39,401 bases of DNA from Erysipelotrichaceae bacterium (GCA_017432885.1 JAFRIE010000034.1:1-39401), one strand, 5' to 3'. Shown: positions 23,428 through 33,777, counted from the first letter of the stretch. The notes: generated by a model from the sequence alone, not told the origin. Numbers and translations: made by a program.

Positions 23428-24179
23428 AACTGATCAGCTGGAACGTAAACGGTTTAAGAGCGGTGATGTCCAAGGGGGAACTGCTTCCTTTTCTGGAAAA
23501 AGAAAATCCCGATATCATGGCTTTTCAGGAGACCAAGATGCAGGAGGATCAGCTGACTTTCCCATTTGACGGTTATTTCCGTTATATGAATTCGGCTGAA
23601 AAGAAAGGTTATTCCGGAACAATGGTTCTGACGAAGAAAGAACCTCTTTCGGTTGTTTATGACATTGAAGGAGAGGATCATCCGAGAGAAGGAAGAGTGA
23701 TCACACTGGAGTATCAGGACTTCTACTTTGTCTGTGCCTACGTGCCGAATTCCAAAGATGGTCTAAAAAGGATCGACTACCGGATGCATTGGGAGGATGA
23801 TCTTCGCCTGCATCTGATGAAACTCGATCAGAAAAAGCCGGTCATCTATACGGGCGATCTGAATGTGGCACATAATGAGATCGATCTGAAGAATCCTGAC
23901 GAGAATCATTTTTCTGCCGGTTTTTCCGATCAGGAAAGAGAGAAATTCGGCAGACTGCTGGATAGCGGTTTTACGGATTCCTTCCGGAAGATCTATCCGG
24001 AGGAAATCAAGTATACCTGGTGGTCCTACAGGACAAGAGCCAGAGAAAGAGGAGTAGGCTGGAGGATCGACTATTTTGTCGTTTCTGACAGACTGATGAA
24101 AAGAGTACTTGACAGCGTGATCTATGATGAGATCCAGGGCAGTGATCATTGTCCGGTAGGACTGATATTGGAGGAATAG
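23424..24179 (+). CDS. exoA: Exodeoxyribonuclease III (AP endonuclease family)
   Basis: A 251-residue nuclease of the EEP fold for base-excision repair. The N-terminal MKLISWNVNGLRA, metal-binding Glu in FQETKM, catalytic YTGDLNVAHNEIDL and the final GSDHCPVGL are all present. It should cut 5' of abasic sites and act as a 3' exonuclease. Translation is coupled to the aminopeptidase gene, which shares no obvious pathway with it. Confidence 0.96.
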   Translation: MKLISWNVNGLRAVMSKGELLPFLEKENPDIMAFQETKMQEDQLTFPFDGYFRYMNSAEKKGYSGTMVLTKKEPLSVVYDIEGEDHPREGRVITLEYQDFYFVCAYVPNSKDGLKRIDYRMHWEDDLRLHLMKLDQKKPVIYTGDLNVAHNEIDLKNPDENHFSAGFSDQEREKFGRLLDSGFTDSFRKIYPEEIKYTWWSYRTRARERGVGWRIDYFVVSDRLMKRVLDSVIYDEIQGSDHCPVGLILEE

Positions 24180-24182
24180 AGT

Positions 24183-25532
24183 ATGGAGATCAGGGAATTT
24201 ATTGATGCGAATTTTGAAAACATGAAGGCGGACCTAAGAGAACTGGTATCTTACAACTCGGTTTATTCCGATGATGAAAAACCTTTTGGTTCGACAAATA
24301 GAAGAATCCTGGAAAAGACGATAGAACTGATGAAAGACAAAGGTCTGGAAACGGAGAATGTCGACTACTACTGCGGCTACGGTCAGACCGGGCAGGGTGA
24401 CAAACTGATCGGTATCCTGGCTCATCTGGATGTTGTGCCGGCAGGAGAAGGATGGGATTCGGACCCGTTTGTGATGAGAGAAGAGAATGGTTTTGTTTAT
24501 GGCAGAGGCGTATCGGATGACAAGGGCGCAGCTGTCGCTTCCATGTACGCTCTGAAGTATCTGATTGATGAAAAGTATCTCTTCAAGAAAAGAGTCAGGC
24601 TGATTCTAGGCTGTAACGAAGAGACCGGTTCTGCCTGTATCGCCCATTATGTAGAAAAACAGGGACAGATCGACTACGGTTTTACTCCGGATGGCAATTT
24701 CCCGGGAATCTATGCAGAAAAAGGCATGTATATGGCAATGGTTGTCGGTCACGGCAGCAGGATCATCGATATTTCCGGTGGTGAGGCATCCAATGTCGTA
24801 TGCAAGAAAGTGAATGCCACTGTGCCAAGAGATTCTTTTGATGAAGACAAGTTTAAAACATTCCTGGATGAATGTGGGGTAGAATATGCGATCGAAAAAG
24901 GAGAAGAAGTTAAAATCACGGTCTATGGCGTAGCGGCACATGCATCAATGCCTGATTTGGGGATGAATGCGATTTCTCATCTGTTTGAGGCTTTATATGC
25001 GGCAGACTTTAATGACAGTTTTATCAGCTGGTTCCATGACCATTTTGCCTTGACGGTTCATGGCGAACTGGCAGGGTTTGAAGCGATTAAAGATAAAGAG
25101 TCGAATACTTCGATCAACTTTGGCGTCATACGTAAGGAAGGCGATGAGATCAAGATGAGTCTGGACATGCGCTTTCCTGTCATGGCAAATTCGAAAATGG
25201 TCTGCGATCTGATGAACTTTGGAGACGAAACGAATGAACTGAGAGTTTTAGGACTGGTGGAACCGCTGTATTTCGATATCAATACTCCGATGATCCGGGC
25301 ATTGAAGAAAGCCTATGAAGATGTTACCGGCGACAAAGAGAGCAAGATGGAAGCCATCGGCGGCGGTACTTATGCCAAGGCGATCCACAACTGCATCGCT
25401 TTTGGATGTGAATTTGCGGGAGAAGACAACCACATTCACGATGCCAATGAATGTCTCAATCTGGATCACTTCAAGAAGCAGGTTGAGATCTATGTTGAAG
25501 CGATCAAGAACCTGAATGAAATAGAGGACTAG
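24183..25532 (+). CDS. pepV: M20 dipeptidase, PepV-like
   Basis: A 449-residue zinc dipeptidase of family M20. The metal site is visible as LAHLDVVPAGEGW, GRGVSDDKGA and GCNEETGSA, with a late His in GEDNHIHDANE; a lid/dimer domain occupies the middle. PepV enzymes hydrolyse a wide range of dipeptides, including carnosine-like ones. GGAGG lies before the ATG, three bases after exoA. Together with aminopeptidase P it gives the operon a peptide-degrading character. Confidence 0.92.
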   Translation: MEIREFIDANFENMKADLRELVSYNSVYSDDEKPFGSTNRRILEKTIELMKDKGLETENVDYYCGYGQTGQGDKLIGILAHLDVVPAGEGWDSDPFVMREENGFVYGRGVSDDKGAAVASMYALKYLIDEKYLFKKRVRLILGCNEETGSACIAHYVEKQGQIDYGFTPDGNFPGIYAEKGMYMAMVVGHGSRIIDISGGEASNVVCKKVNATVPRDSFDEDKFKTFLDECGVEYAIEKGEEVKITVYGVAAHASMPDLGMNAISHLFEALYAADFNDSFISWFHDHFALTVHGELAGFEAIKDKESNTSINFGVIRKEGDEIKMSLDMRFPVMANSKMVCDLMNFGDETNELRVLGLVEPLYFDINTPMIRALKKAYEDVTGDKESKMEAIGGGTYAKAIHNCIAFGCEFAGEDNHIHDANECLNLDHFKKQVEIYVEAIKNLNEIED

Positions 25533-25543
25533 TCCTCTTTTTT
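25523..25543 (+). terminator. Terminator of the pepP-exoA-pepV unit
   Basis: AGAGGA (25523-25528) pairs with TCCTCT (25533-25538) followed by T residues. The pepV TAG stop (25530-25532) is in the loop. Confidence 0.8.
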
Positions 25544-25576
25544 CCTATATCGTATACCAACAAGAACCGATGTTTT

Positions 25577-25585
25577 TGTTATAAT
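25577..25585 (+). promoter_or_regulatory. Extended -10, eight bases before the HAD gene start
   Basis: TGTTATAAT ends eight bases before the ATG at 25594. The predicted start (about 25592) leaves almost no leader. A GGAG at 25586-25589 could act as a ribosome binding site only if transcription starts earlier. Confidence 0.5.
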
Positions 25586-25593
25586 GGAGACGT

Positions 25594-26406
25594 ATGAAAA
25601 ACGGAAAACTAGCATTAATCTATGACTTCGATAAAACGCTTTCTCCCAAAGACATGCAGGAGTTCCATTACATCAGATCTTTAGGCTATGATAATCCTGC
25701 CGATTTCTGGAATGAATGCGGCATCTTTTCGCAGAAACACAACTGCGATTCCATCCTTTCCTACATGTACATGATGATCCGGAAAAATCCTGATCTTACC
25801 CAGCAGCAGCTGATCGATGAAGGCAAGTATGTAGAACTCTACAAAGGGGTCAAGACCTGGTTCAAAAGGATCAACGAGTATGGAAAGAAACACCATGTCG
25901 ACGTAGAACACTACATTATTTCTTCCGGTCTGACAGATATCATTAAGGGAACGCAGATCGCTTCGGAATTCAAGAAGATTTACGCCTGCACTTATGCCTA
26001 CGACAGTAAGGGGAGGGTACTGTGGCCTTCCAGAGCCGTCAACTACACGATGAAAACGCAGTATCTGTTCCGCATCAACAAAGGTGTTTTAAAAGAAACC
26101 AATGATGAAGATCTGAACAGTTCGACCCCGGATACGCAGAAATACATTCCGCTGGAAAACATGGTCTATTTTGGAGACGGAAGTACGGACGTTCCTAGTA
26201 TGAAAGTCGTCCAGCAGAACGGGGGGACGACGATTGCCGTCTTTGGCGATGATTCTAAACGGAACCGGGCAGAGAAGCTGTATACGGATAAGAGGGCCAC
26301 TTTTGCGGTTAAAGCCGATTATTCCAAAGGAAGCAAGATCGAGAAGATCGTAATGGGAATTATAGATTCCCTTGAAGCCAAGAATAGACTAGAAGATTAT
26401 CGATAA
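25594..26406 (+). CDS. HAD-superfamily phosphatase
   Basis: A 270-residue haloacid dehalogenase-type hydrolase. Motif I is IYDFDKTLS, with D11 as nucleophile and D13 as acid/base; motif II is probably the IISSGL segment, and motif IV is YFGDGSTDVPSMK. The placement of the cap after motif I resembles phosphoserine-phosphatase relatives, but the substrate is unknown. The stop overlaps the start of the debranching-enzyme gene (taATG), which suggests a sugar phosphate as substrate by context only. Confidence 0.82.
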   Translation: MKNGKLALIYDFDKTLSPKDMQEFHYIRSLGYDNPADFWNECGIFSQKHNCDSILSYMYMMIRKNPDLTQQQLIDEGKYVELYKGVKTWFKRINEYGKKHHVDVEHYIISSGLTDIIKGTQIASEFKKIYACTYAYDSKGRVLWPSRAVNYTMKTQYLFRINKGVLKETNDEDLNSSTPDTQKYIPLENMVYFGDGSTDVPSMKVVQQNGGTTIAVFGDDSKRNRAEKLYTDKRATFAVKADYSKGSKIEKIVMGIIDSLEAKNRLEDYR

Positions 26407-28106
26407 TGAGAGAATATAAGATCAGCGATTTTAATATTAGAACTTTAGGAAGCATATATGAACCGGAGAGAACGGTTTTTCGGGTCTTTGCCCCGGAATG
26501 CGAGAATCTGGAACTGCTCATCCGAAATCACGCCTATCAGATGCATCGGAACGGTTTTGTTTATGAAATCGCCCTAGGCGGGGATCTGGAACTGGAAAGA
26601 TACCATTACAGGAATGATAAAGGGATCTGTTTTAGAGACCCTTTTGCCTATCTTGCAGACGAGAATGATTCGATCATCCTGAATCCGGCGAAATTCCTTA
26701 AAGAAACGATCCTTCCGGCAGAATGCCACAGCAGGATCATCTACGAATGCAACGTTCGGGATTTTTCCAGCAGTCCTTCCTACACCGGAAAGTATCCAAA
26801 AAAGTTCCTGGCCTTTACGGAAGAAGGCTTGAAATACGAAGGGGAAACAGTCGGACTGGATCATCTTGTGGAAATGGGAATCACGCATCTGCAGCTGATG
26901 CCGGTAACGGATTTTGATAACGACAGAACCGATTACAACTGGGGATACAATCCCCTGGCTTACAACTACGTCAAGAAAGATTACATCTTTGACCAGGGCG
27001 ATCCGTATGCCTACATCAATGAATTAAGGCAGACAGTCAATGTTCTGCACGCTCACAATATCCGGGTTGTTCTGGATGTGGTTTTTAATCATGTCTACAG
27101 TACCCGCCGTTTTGATCTGGAAAAGATGCTTCCAGGGCATGTGTTCCGATATCGCCAGGACGGTTCTTTGGCTCAAGGGACTTTCTGCGGCAGCGAGATC
27201 CGTTCGGAAGATGTCTTTGTCCGAGAGTTTCTGAAAGAGATGACGCTTCGTTATCTGGAGCTGTTTGACATTGACGGAATCCGGATGGATCTGATGGGAA
27301 TCCTGGATATCGATACGGTAAAACAGATCAAAAGTCTTCTGTGTACCTATAAAGAAGATTTTGTCGTCTATGGTGAAGGCTGGGATATGGGAGATGTTCT
27401 GCCTGCCGAATTGCGGGCATCGATCCCGAATGCCAGAAAACTTCCGGATGTGGCTATGTTCAACGACTATTTCAGAGATACGATGATCCACTATGTTTCC
27501 GGAAACAGAGATATCCGGACCAATGTGATCAAGTCTTTGTGCTGTGATATGCACTATTTAAGCCATAACCAGTCCATCAACTATGTGGAATGTCATGATG
27601 ACCACACCTTTTATGACAGAATGATGCTGTATAAATCTTCTGATCCGAGATGGATCAACGAAAAGCGTTGTACTTTGGCTTTAGGACTTGTTCTTATCTC
27701 AAGAGGAATTCCTTTTATCCATGCGGGAGAAGAATTCTACCGGACGAAGAACGGTGTCAGAAATTCCTATAATTCTTTAGACAACATCAATCAGCTGGAC
27801 TGGAGTCTGAAAGTCAGAAACAGTAAAAACTGCCGGTATATCGCCGATCTGATCAGTTTTAGAAAGCAGCACAGCTGTTTTACCGATGATGATGCCGATT
27901 TCCGGTTTGAAGAATTCGATGACTGCCTGATCTACCACCTTAACGATCTGATCATCTTCATCAATCCATTCGAGAATGATTATGTATTTGCGGACGGTAA
28001 AAACTATGAGATCATTTTTGATGAACAGGGAAGATGCAGCAGAAGATCGCAAAGCATTGAAATATCAGCTTTTTCGATAGTGATATGCCGATCTGATGAT
28101 GTATAA
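26406..28106 (+). CDS. pulA: Type I pullulanase-like glycogen debranching enzyme (GH13)
   Basis: A 566-residue glycoside hydrolase with an N-terminal CBM48-like beta domain (about 1-100) and a GH13 barrel. The pullulanase hallmark YNWGYNP is present; catalytic residues fit D295 in GIRMDLMG and E324 in YGEGWD, and VECHDDHTF gives conserved region IV. It should cut alpha-1,6 branches. It is short for a type I pullulanase, has no signal peptide, and sits directly before glgC, so a cytosolic role in glycogen trimming is more likely than extracellular starch use. Confidence 0.88.
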   Translation: MREYKISDFNIRTLGSIYEPERTVFRVFAPECENLELLIRNHAYQMHRNGFVYEIALGGDLELERYHYRNDKGICFRDPFAYLADENDSIILNPAKFLKETILPAECHSRIIYECNVRDFSSSPSYTGKYPKKFLAFTEEGLKYEGETVGLDHLVEMGITHLQLMPVTDFDNDRTDYNWGYNPLAYNYVKKDYIFDQGDPYAYINELRQTVNVLHAHNIRVVLDVVFNHVYSTRRFDLEKMLPGHVFRYRQDGSLAQGTFCGSEIRSEDVFVREFLKEMTLRYLELFDIDGIRMDLMGILDIDTVKQIKSLLCTYKEDFVVYGEGWDMGDVLPAELRASIPNARKLPDVAMFNDYFRDTMIHYVSGNRDIRTNVIKSLCCDMHYLSHNQSINYVECHDDHTFYDRMMLYKSSDPRWINEKRCTLALGLVLISRGIPFIHAGEEFYRTKNGVRNSYNSLDNINQLDWSLKVRNSKNCRYIADLISFRKQHSCFTDDDADFRFEEFDDCLIYHLNDLIIFINPFENDYVFADGKNYEIIFDEQGRCSRRSQSIEISAFSIVICRSDDV

Positions 28107-28107
28107 T
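28102..28107 (+). promoter_or_regulatory. Possible internal promoter before glgC
   Basis: TATAAT overlaps the stop codon of the debranching-enzyme gene and lies 25 bases before glgC, which has its own AAGGAG site. No clear -35 is visible, so this may be secondary to readthrough. Confidence 0.35.
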
Positions 28108-28132
28108 AAAATTAGTATTAAGGAGTATTCCA

Positions 28133-29278
28133 ATGAAAAAGAATAATATGGTAGCGATGATACTTGCAGGAGGCAGAGGTTCACGTCTTTTTGATTTGAC
28201 TAAAAAAGTTGCGAAACCGGCTGTTCACTTTGGCGGCAAGTATCGGATCATTGATTTTGCACTGTCAAACTGTGCAAATTCGCACATCTCGACTGTCGGT
28301 GTTCTGGTTCAGTATGAATCGATATTATTGAGTTCCTACAGTGCCAGAAGTTCAACCTGGGGCCTGGATTCCAACGGCGGCGGTGTTTATGTCCTGTCGC
28401 CGAGAGAAAAGGATGAGACGGGTCTGGGTCTGTATAACGGTACTGCTGACGCCATCTATCAGAACCTTGACTTCCTTGATCAGGAAGAAGCGGAATATGT
28501 TCTGGTTCTTTCTGGTGACCACATCTACAAGATGAACTATGAAAGCATGCTTCAGAAGCATATCGAGTCCAATGCCGATGCAACAATCGCCGTGATTGAA
28601 GTGCCGATGAAGGAAGCAAGCCGTTTCGGCATCATGAATACCGACAAGAGTGACAGGATCGTCGAATTCGAAGAAAAACCGAAACAGCCGAAATCCAATC
28701 TGGCTTCCATGGGCGTTTACATCTTTACTTACAAGACATTGAGGAAGTATTTAAAGGAAGACGCCAAGATCGCAGAATCTTCCCACGACTTCGGCAAAAA
28801 CATCATTCCTGCCTATTTGAATGACAAACTGAAACTGCAGGCCTACCGTTTCAAGGGATACTGGAAAGATGTCGGAACCATTGACTCGCTTTGGGAAGCG
28901 AACATGGATCTGCTGAAAGAAAACAGCGGTCTGGATCTGTTTGATCCCGACTGGAAGATCTATACCAACGATACCAGCGCAACACCGCAGTGTATCGGTG
29001 AAGAAGCACTGATTGATAATGCCTTTATTACTCAGGGCGCTATCGTCAATGGCAAAGTAAGCCATTCTGTTATCTTCTCAGGTGTAGAAGTTAGAGAAAA
29101 TGCCGTAGTAGATCAGTCAGTGATCATGAACAATGCCGTTATTGGTAAGGGCGCCAAATTAACGAGATGTCTTGTAGCTGATGACGTCAGGATTCCTGAC
29201 GGCATGGTATTAGGAAAGAAAGATTCGGCAGATGTTCTGCTTGTATCAAAAGCCCTGATTGCAAAGGCAGGTGAATAG
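28133..29278 (+). CDS. glgC: Glucose-1-phosphate adenylyltransferase, catalytic subunit
   Basis: A 381-residue ADP-glucose pyrophosphorylase, the committed step of glycogen synthesis. [20 protein letters not shown] is the nucleotide-binding signature, with [14 protein letters not shown] and [12 protein letters not shown] following; the C-terminal third is a left-handed beta-helix for allosteric control. GlgC in Bacillota commonly acts with the non-catalytic GlgD encoded next. The ribosome binding site is AAGGAG. Confidence 0.95.
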   Translation: MKKNNMVAMILAGGRGSRLFDLTKKVAKPAVHFGGKYRIIDFALSNCANSHISTVGVLVQYESILLSSYSARSSTWGLDSNGGGVYVLSPREKDETGLGLYNGTADAIYQNLDFLDQEEAEYVLVLSGDHIYKMNYESMLQKHIESNADATIAVIEVPMKEASRFGIMNTDKSDRIVEFEEKPKQPKSNLASMGVYIFTYKTLRKYLKEDAKIAESSHDFGKNIIPAYLNDKLKLQAYRFKGYWKDVGTIDSLWEANMDLLKENSGLDLFDPDWKIYTNDTSATPQCIGEEALIDNAFITQGAIVNGKVSHSVIFSGVEVRENAVVDQSVIMNNAVIGKGAKLTRCLVADDVRIPDGMVLGKKDSADVLLVSKALIAKAGE

Positions 29279-29279
29279 C

Positions 29280-30395
29280 ATGAGTAAAGTATTAGGTATT
29301 CTGAACTTTGAACCTTCCTATGTCCATGTCAAGGGACTGGAAGACTTCCGTCCGATTTCTGCCACTTCTATTCTGGGCAGATACCGTGTTCTGGACTTTA
29401 TGCTTTCGAACTTTACCAACTCCGGTATTGATTCCATTAAAGTGTATATTAAGAACAGAGAACGTTCTGCCGTAGAACACATCACCAGAACGAGCTACAA
29501 CATCAACTCCAAGAAAGGAAAGATCCATCTTCTGCACGGTGACAATAATTTCGCCAACAACGATCTGTTCAATGTCGATATTCTGGCCTTCAAGACCTAC
29601 ATGGAATTTGTCGACGTAGAGAATCCTTCCTATGTCGTCATCGCTCCGTCCCATTTCATCTTTAAGCAGGATTTCTCGGAACTGCTGGATTATCATATAA
29701 AATCCAAGAACGACATTACGATCCTGTATCACAATGCCAACAATACGGATACTTCCTATCTGATGGGTGATATTCTGACGATTGACGACAAGAAGAGAGT
29801 TACCGAATTCCATAAGAACCGCGGCAAATACAAGAACGGAAATGTTTCGCTTGAAACATACGTCATGTCTACACTGACATTCAAACAGCTGGTTGAAGAA
29901 GCGAGTACGACTTCCAGCCTGTATTCTCTGTCTGATATCATTGCCGACTGTGTCAGAGCGATGAAGATCGGTGCTTACCAGCATCGCGGATTCTGTGCCT
30001 GCATTTCAACGTTAAGGGCCTATTATGAAGCCAATATGCAGATCAAGAAAGAAAAAGAACTGACCAGACTGATCAATGAAGACTGGCCGATCTATACGAT
30101 GACCAACGACTCCTGCCCGACTCTTTACAAGTCCGGTGCAAAAGTCAGCGGCTCCATCGTAGCCAACGGCTGTCAGATCGAAGGAACCGTCATCAACTCC
30201 GTTATTGGCAGAAACGTCATCATCAAGGAAGGAGCCGTAGTCAAAGATTCGATCATCCTTCCGGACACATTCATCGATAAGAATGTCAAACTGGATCATG
30301 CGGTCGTTGACAGACTCACGATCATTACTCATGTGAAAGACCTGCGTGGAACCAGTGAAGAACCGATTTATATTAAACGAGGAGACCGGATCTAA
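29280..30395 (+). CDS. glgD: Glucose-1-phosphate adenylyltransferase subunit GlgD
   Basis: A 371-residue GlgC paralogue. The nucleotide-binding GGxGxRL signature is missing at the N terminus (MSKVLGILNFEPSY), which is typical of GlgD, while the sugar-binding and beta-helix regions remain. In Bacillota GlgD partners with GlgC and raises its activity. The ATG at 29280, one base after the glgC stop, is preferred over an in-frame start at 29259 inside glgC; AGGTG is the ribosome binding site. Confidence 0.94.
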   Translation: MSKVLGILNFEPSYVHVKGLEDFRPISATSILGRYRVLDFMLSNFTNSGIDSIKVYIKNRERSAVEHITRTSYNINSKKGKIHLLHGDNNFANNDLFNVDILAFKTYMEFVDVENPSYVVIAPSHFIFKQDFSELLDYHIKSKNDITILYHNANNTDTSYLMGDILTIDDKKRVTEFHKNRGKYKNGNVSLETYVMSTLTFKQLVEEASTTSSLYSLSDIIADCVRAMKIGAYQHRGFCACISTLRAYYEANMQIKKEKELTRLINEDWPIYTMTNDSCPTLYKSGAKVSGSIVANGCQIEGTVINSVIGRNVIIKEGAVVKDSIILPDTFIDKNVKLDHAVVDRLTIITHVKDLRGTSEEPIYIKRGDRI

Positions 30396-31837
30396 TGATT
30401 AAAGTACTGTTTGTTTCTTTTGAATCTCTGCCTTTTGTGAAGACCGGCGGTTTGGCGGATGTCGTTTATGCTTTGCCTAAGGCTCTCGATAAAGAGAATT
30501 TTGAAGTGCGGGTCGTCATGCCGATGTTTAAGAGTATTAAAGAGAAATACTATGATGGCATGAAATATCTGGATCATATTTATGTGCATAGCGGTTATAT
30601 CAATGAAGAAGCAAACATCTACTCTTATATCAACGAAGGAGTAGAATACCTGTTCATTGAAAACGACACGTATTTCTACCGTGACGGTGTCTACGGTTAT
30701 GCGGATGATGCCGCAAGGTTCTCTTTCTACAACTGTGCCGTTCTGGAAATGATGATCAAGATGGACTACTATCCGGATATCTGCCACGAGCACGACTACC
30801 ATGCGGCTGTTCTGCCTGCCCTGTGCAAGATCCGATACAATGCGATCGAATCGATCCGGAAGATCAAACATATCCTGACAATTCACAACCTGGCTTACCA
30901 GGGTGAATATGACAAGAAAGTGCTGTTCGACTATCTTGCTTTCGATTATCATTACTACGAAAACGGCGATCTGAGATACAACGATTACTGCAACTTTATG
31001 AAGATCGGTATCGTCTTTGCGGATTATGTCACAACAGTGTCAAAGACCTATGCCCAGGAGATCCAGACGCCGGAATTCGGAAATAAACTGGATGTTATCC
31101 TGCGCTACCGCGGAGCGGATCTGTTTGGCATTGTCAACGGTATCGATACTGATTCCTTCAATCCGATGACCGATAAGAGCATCTACTACAACTACGGCAT
31201 CCGGAACTATCTGAAAGGAAAGAAAGAAAACAAGAGATCTCTGCAGTATCAGCTGGGCTTGGAAGAGAAACCGGATACTTTACTGATCGGTATGGTTTCG
31301 AGACTCACTTTCCAGAAGGGTGCCGATCTCGTACTGGGTGCCATTCAGGATATCCTGAGAAAAGACGTACAGGTGGCCATCCTTGGCACAGGCGAATCCA
31401 AACATGAATACTCCTTCAAAATGCTGGAAAACGAAAACAAGGGGCGTTTCGTGTACTACTGCGGATATAATGAGGCACTGGCCCACAACATGTATGCGGG
31501 TCTGGACATGCTGCTGATGCCTTCGCTGTTTGAACCGTGCGGCATTTCACAGCTGATCTCCATGCGTTACGGTACGCTGCCGTTTGTCAGAGAGACAGGC
31601 GGACTGAAGGATACGGTTGAACCGCTGAATGAATATGAAATGACAGGAACAGGATTTACATTCGGTCCTTATTCCGTTCATGATTTCCTGAATGCGTTTA
31701 ACTATGCCTATACGCAGTATTACGAATATCCTGAAAGATGGAAGATGCTGATCAAGAATGCAATGAAATACGACGTTTCATTTGCAAAATCGGCTAGAGA
31801 ATACGAAGAACTGTATAGAAGGGTATTGATCAAATGA
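30395..31837 (+). CDS. glgA: Glycogen synthase (ADP-glucose-dependent)
   Basis: A 480-residue GT5 enzyme that extends alpha-1,4 glucan chains. KTGGLADVVYALPKAL is the ADP-glucose-binding KxGGL motif; LTIHNLAYQG and the C-terminal PSLFEPCGISQLISMRYG (EX7E region) are typical. GAGGAG provides the ribosome binding site, and the ATG overlaps the glgD stop by one base. Confidence 0.96.
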   Translation: MIKVLFVSFESLPFVKTGGLADVVYALPKALDKENFEVRVVMPMFKSIKEKYYDGMKYLDHIYVHSGYINEEANIYSYINEGVEYLFIENDTYFYRDGVYGYADDAARFSFYNCAVLEMMIKMDYYPDICHEHDYHAAVLPALCKIRYNAIESIRKIKHILTIHNLAYQGEYDKKVLFDYLAFDYHYYENGDLRYNDYCNFMKIGIVFADYVTTVSKTYAQEIQTPEFGNKLDVILRYRGADLFGIVNGIDTDSFNPMTDKSIYYNYGIRNYLKGKKENKRSLQYQLGLEEKPDTLLIGMVSRLTFQKGADLVLGAIQDILRKDVQVAILGTGESKHEYSFKMLENENKGRFVYYCGYNEALAHNMYAGLDMLLMPSLFEPCGISQLISMRYGTLPFVRETGGLKDTVEPLNEYEMTGTGFTFGPYSVHDFLNAFNYAYTQYYEYPERWKMLIKNAMKYDVSFAKSAREYEELYRRVLIK

Positions 31838-33696
31838 ATCTGGACTATTTCTTCTTAGGCATTGATACACAGGCATACAAGTACATGGGTTGCCACAGAC
31901 TTGGCGATGGCGTCGAGTTTTATCTTTGGGCTCCTCATGCCGCCGGAATCGATGTGTTCATGTCCAGAGAAGGATTTCAGGTATTCTATCCGTTTGAGAA
32001 GGTGGATGACAGAGGTATCTGGCATCTGGTGATCCCGAACTGCGAATGTATCTATTCCTACCGTTTCAGGATCTATCACAAAGACGGAAGCTTTTCTGAC
32101 AAGTCGGATCCTTACGCTTTCTACAGCGAGAGACGTCCATCCAACGCCTCCGTCATGTATGACCTGTCCCAGTATCAGTTTACCGATCAGGAATACATGA
32201 GCAAAAGGAAATTCTCTTATGAGAATCCTTTAAACATCTACGAGGTACATGTCAACGGATTCAAACACGAAGGAGATCTTACGACCTACAGGGAGCTTAA
32301 GGAACAGCTGATTCCTTATGTCAAGGAAATGGGTTATACCCATATTGAAATGATGCCGGTTGTTGAACACCCGTTCGACGGTTCCTGGGGATATCAGGCA
32401 ACAGGTTTCCTTTCCGCTACCAGCCGTTACGGCACACCATGGGATCTGATGGATTTTGTCAATGAATGTCATCTTAACGGCATCGGCGTCATCCTGGACG
32501 TTGCCTATGTACATTTCGCAACGGATGCTTTCGGTTTAGGCAATTTCGACGGCGAACCGTGCTATGAATACAAGGATCCGAAGATTTCCAGATCGCAATG
32601 GGGCTCCTACCAGTTCGATCTGGGTTCCGGACCGGTTGTTTCCTTCCTTTTGTCTTCGGCCAATATCTTTCTGAATGAATATCATTTTGACGGATTAAGA
32701 ATGGATGCTGTTTCCAATATCATTTTCTTTGACGGAAACAAGAATCTGGGCAGAAATGAATCGGGTCTTTCGTTCGTAAAACGTTTCAACTATTCGATCA
32801 AGAAGGAACATCCTGATATCATGCTGATAGCGGAAGACTCTACGGATTTCCCAAAAGTCACCGTCCCGACGGAATGTGAAGGACTTGGCTTCGACTACAA
32901 GTGGGATCTGGGATGGATGAACGATACCCTGAAATACTATAAGATGGATCCGGAATACCGGCAGTATCATCACAACCAGCTGACCTTCTCGATGGCCTAC
33001 TTCTATTCCGAAAAGTTCATTCTGCCTCTGTCGCACGATGAAGTCGTCCATTCCAAGAAGACCATCATCGACAAGATGTGGGGCAACTACGAGGATCAGT
33101 TCAAACAGTGCCGCAACCTCTTCCTGTACATGTTTACTCATCCGGGAAAGAAACTGAATTTCTTAGGTAACGATATTGCGATGTACCGGGAATTCGATGA
33201 ATCCCGAGGTCTGGACTGGCACCTGCTGCAGTATCCGGCTCATGATTCGTTCAACAGGCTGTTCAGGGATCTGTGCCATATTTACCTGTCTTACAAGGCA
33301 TTCTATTCCTACGACTACGATCCGCTGTCGTTCAAATGGATCGATGCCGATAACTACAAGCAGTCCGTCTACATTTATACCAGATACGATGAAGACAACT
33401 GTTTCCTGGTTGTTCTGAACATGAAACCGATCTCCTATACCGATTATCGGATCGGTGTTCCATTTGCCGGAACCTACAGTGAACTGATCAATACGGAAAA
33501 AGACATCTATTCCGGATGCAACATGTGCAACTTCAAGCCGGTCAGATCGAAGAAAGTCAAGGCACATGGCCTGCCAAATTCCATTGCGATCGATCTGGCG
33601 CCTTATGCGGGAATCATCTTCTCGACCAAGATCAAGAAGAAGATCGCCAGAGCCGAAAACAACACTTCACTGAAACTGGTCGGTGCACAGAAATAA
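31834..33696 (+). CDS. glgB: 1,4-alpha-glucan branching enzyme
   Basis: A 620-residue GH13 branching enzyme that introduces alpha-1,6 branches. An N-terminal CBM48 domain (about 1-115) is followed by the barrel: WGYQATGFLSATSRYGTP, DGLRMDAVS (D291), LIAEDST (E334) and LSHDEVVHSK. The C-terminal beta domain ends in a basic stretch. It overlaps glgA by ATGA and closes the glycogen operon. No glycogen phosphorylase gene is in the window. Confidence 0.95.
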   Translation: MNLDYFFLGIDTQAYKYMGCHRLGDGVEFYLWAPHAAGIDVFMSREGFQVFYPFEKVDDRGIWHLVIPNCECIYSYRFRIYHKDGSFSDKSDPYAFYSERRPSNASVMYDLSQYQFTDQEYMSKRKFSYENPLNIYEVHVNGFKHEGDLTTYRELKEQLIPYVKEMGYTHIEMMPVVEHPFDGSWGYQATGFLSATSRYGTPWDLMDFVNECHLNGIGVILDVAYVHFATDAFGLGNFDGEPCYEYKDPKISRSQWGSYQFDLGSGPVVSFLLSSANIFLNEYHFDGLRMDAVSNIIFFDGNKNLGRNESGLSFVKRFNYSIKKEHPDIMLIAEDSTDFPKVTVPTECEGLGFDYKWDLGWMNDTLKYYKMDPEYRQYHHNQLTFSMAYFYSEKFILPLSHDEVVHSKKTIIDKMWGNYEDQFKQCRNLFLYMFTHPGKKLNFLGNDIAMYREFDESRGLDWHLLQYPAHDSFNRLFRDLCHIYLSYKAFYSYDYDPLSFKWIDADNYKQSVYIYTRYDEDNCFLVVLNMKPISYTDYRIGVPFAGTYSELINTEKDIYSGCNMCNFKPVRSKKVKAHGLPNSIAIDLAPYAGIIFSTKIKKKIARAENNTSLKLVGAQK

Positions 33697-33700
33697 TAAG

Positions 33701-33728
33701 AGGAGATCATTGGATCTCCTTTCTTTTT
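33701..33728 (+). terminator. Terminator of the glycogen operon
   Basis: AGGAGATC (33701-33708) pairs with GATCTCCT (33713-33720) around ATTG, followed by TTCTTTTT. Confidence 0.88.
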
Positions 33729-33762
33729 GCTGTGTAATTTGCTTATCATCATTATCCAGAGA

Positions 33763-33771
33763 TGATAGAAT
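33763..33771 (+). promoter_or_regulatory. Extended -10, six bases before the PPC-domain gene start
   Basis: TGATAGAAT is followed by ATAACC and the ATG at 33778, with no Shine-Dalgarno sequence. It would start the whole PPC-CobW-uppP-ccdA unit as a leaderless transcript. Confidence 0.55.
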
Positions 33772-33777
33772 ATAACC

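Noticed and set aside
28133..30395. glgC and glgD as a recent tandem duplication
   Set aside because: The two proteins differ throughout and GlgD has the established family changes; the pair is the usual Bacillota arrangement.
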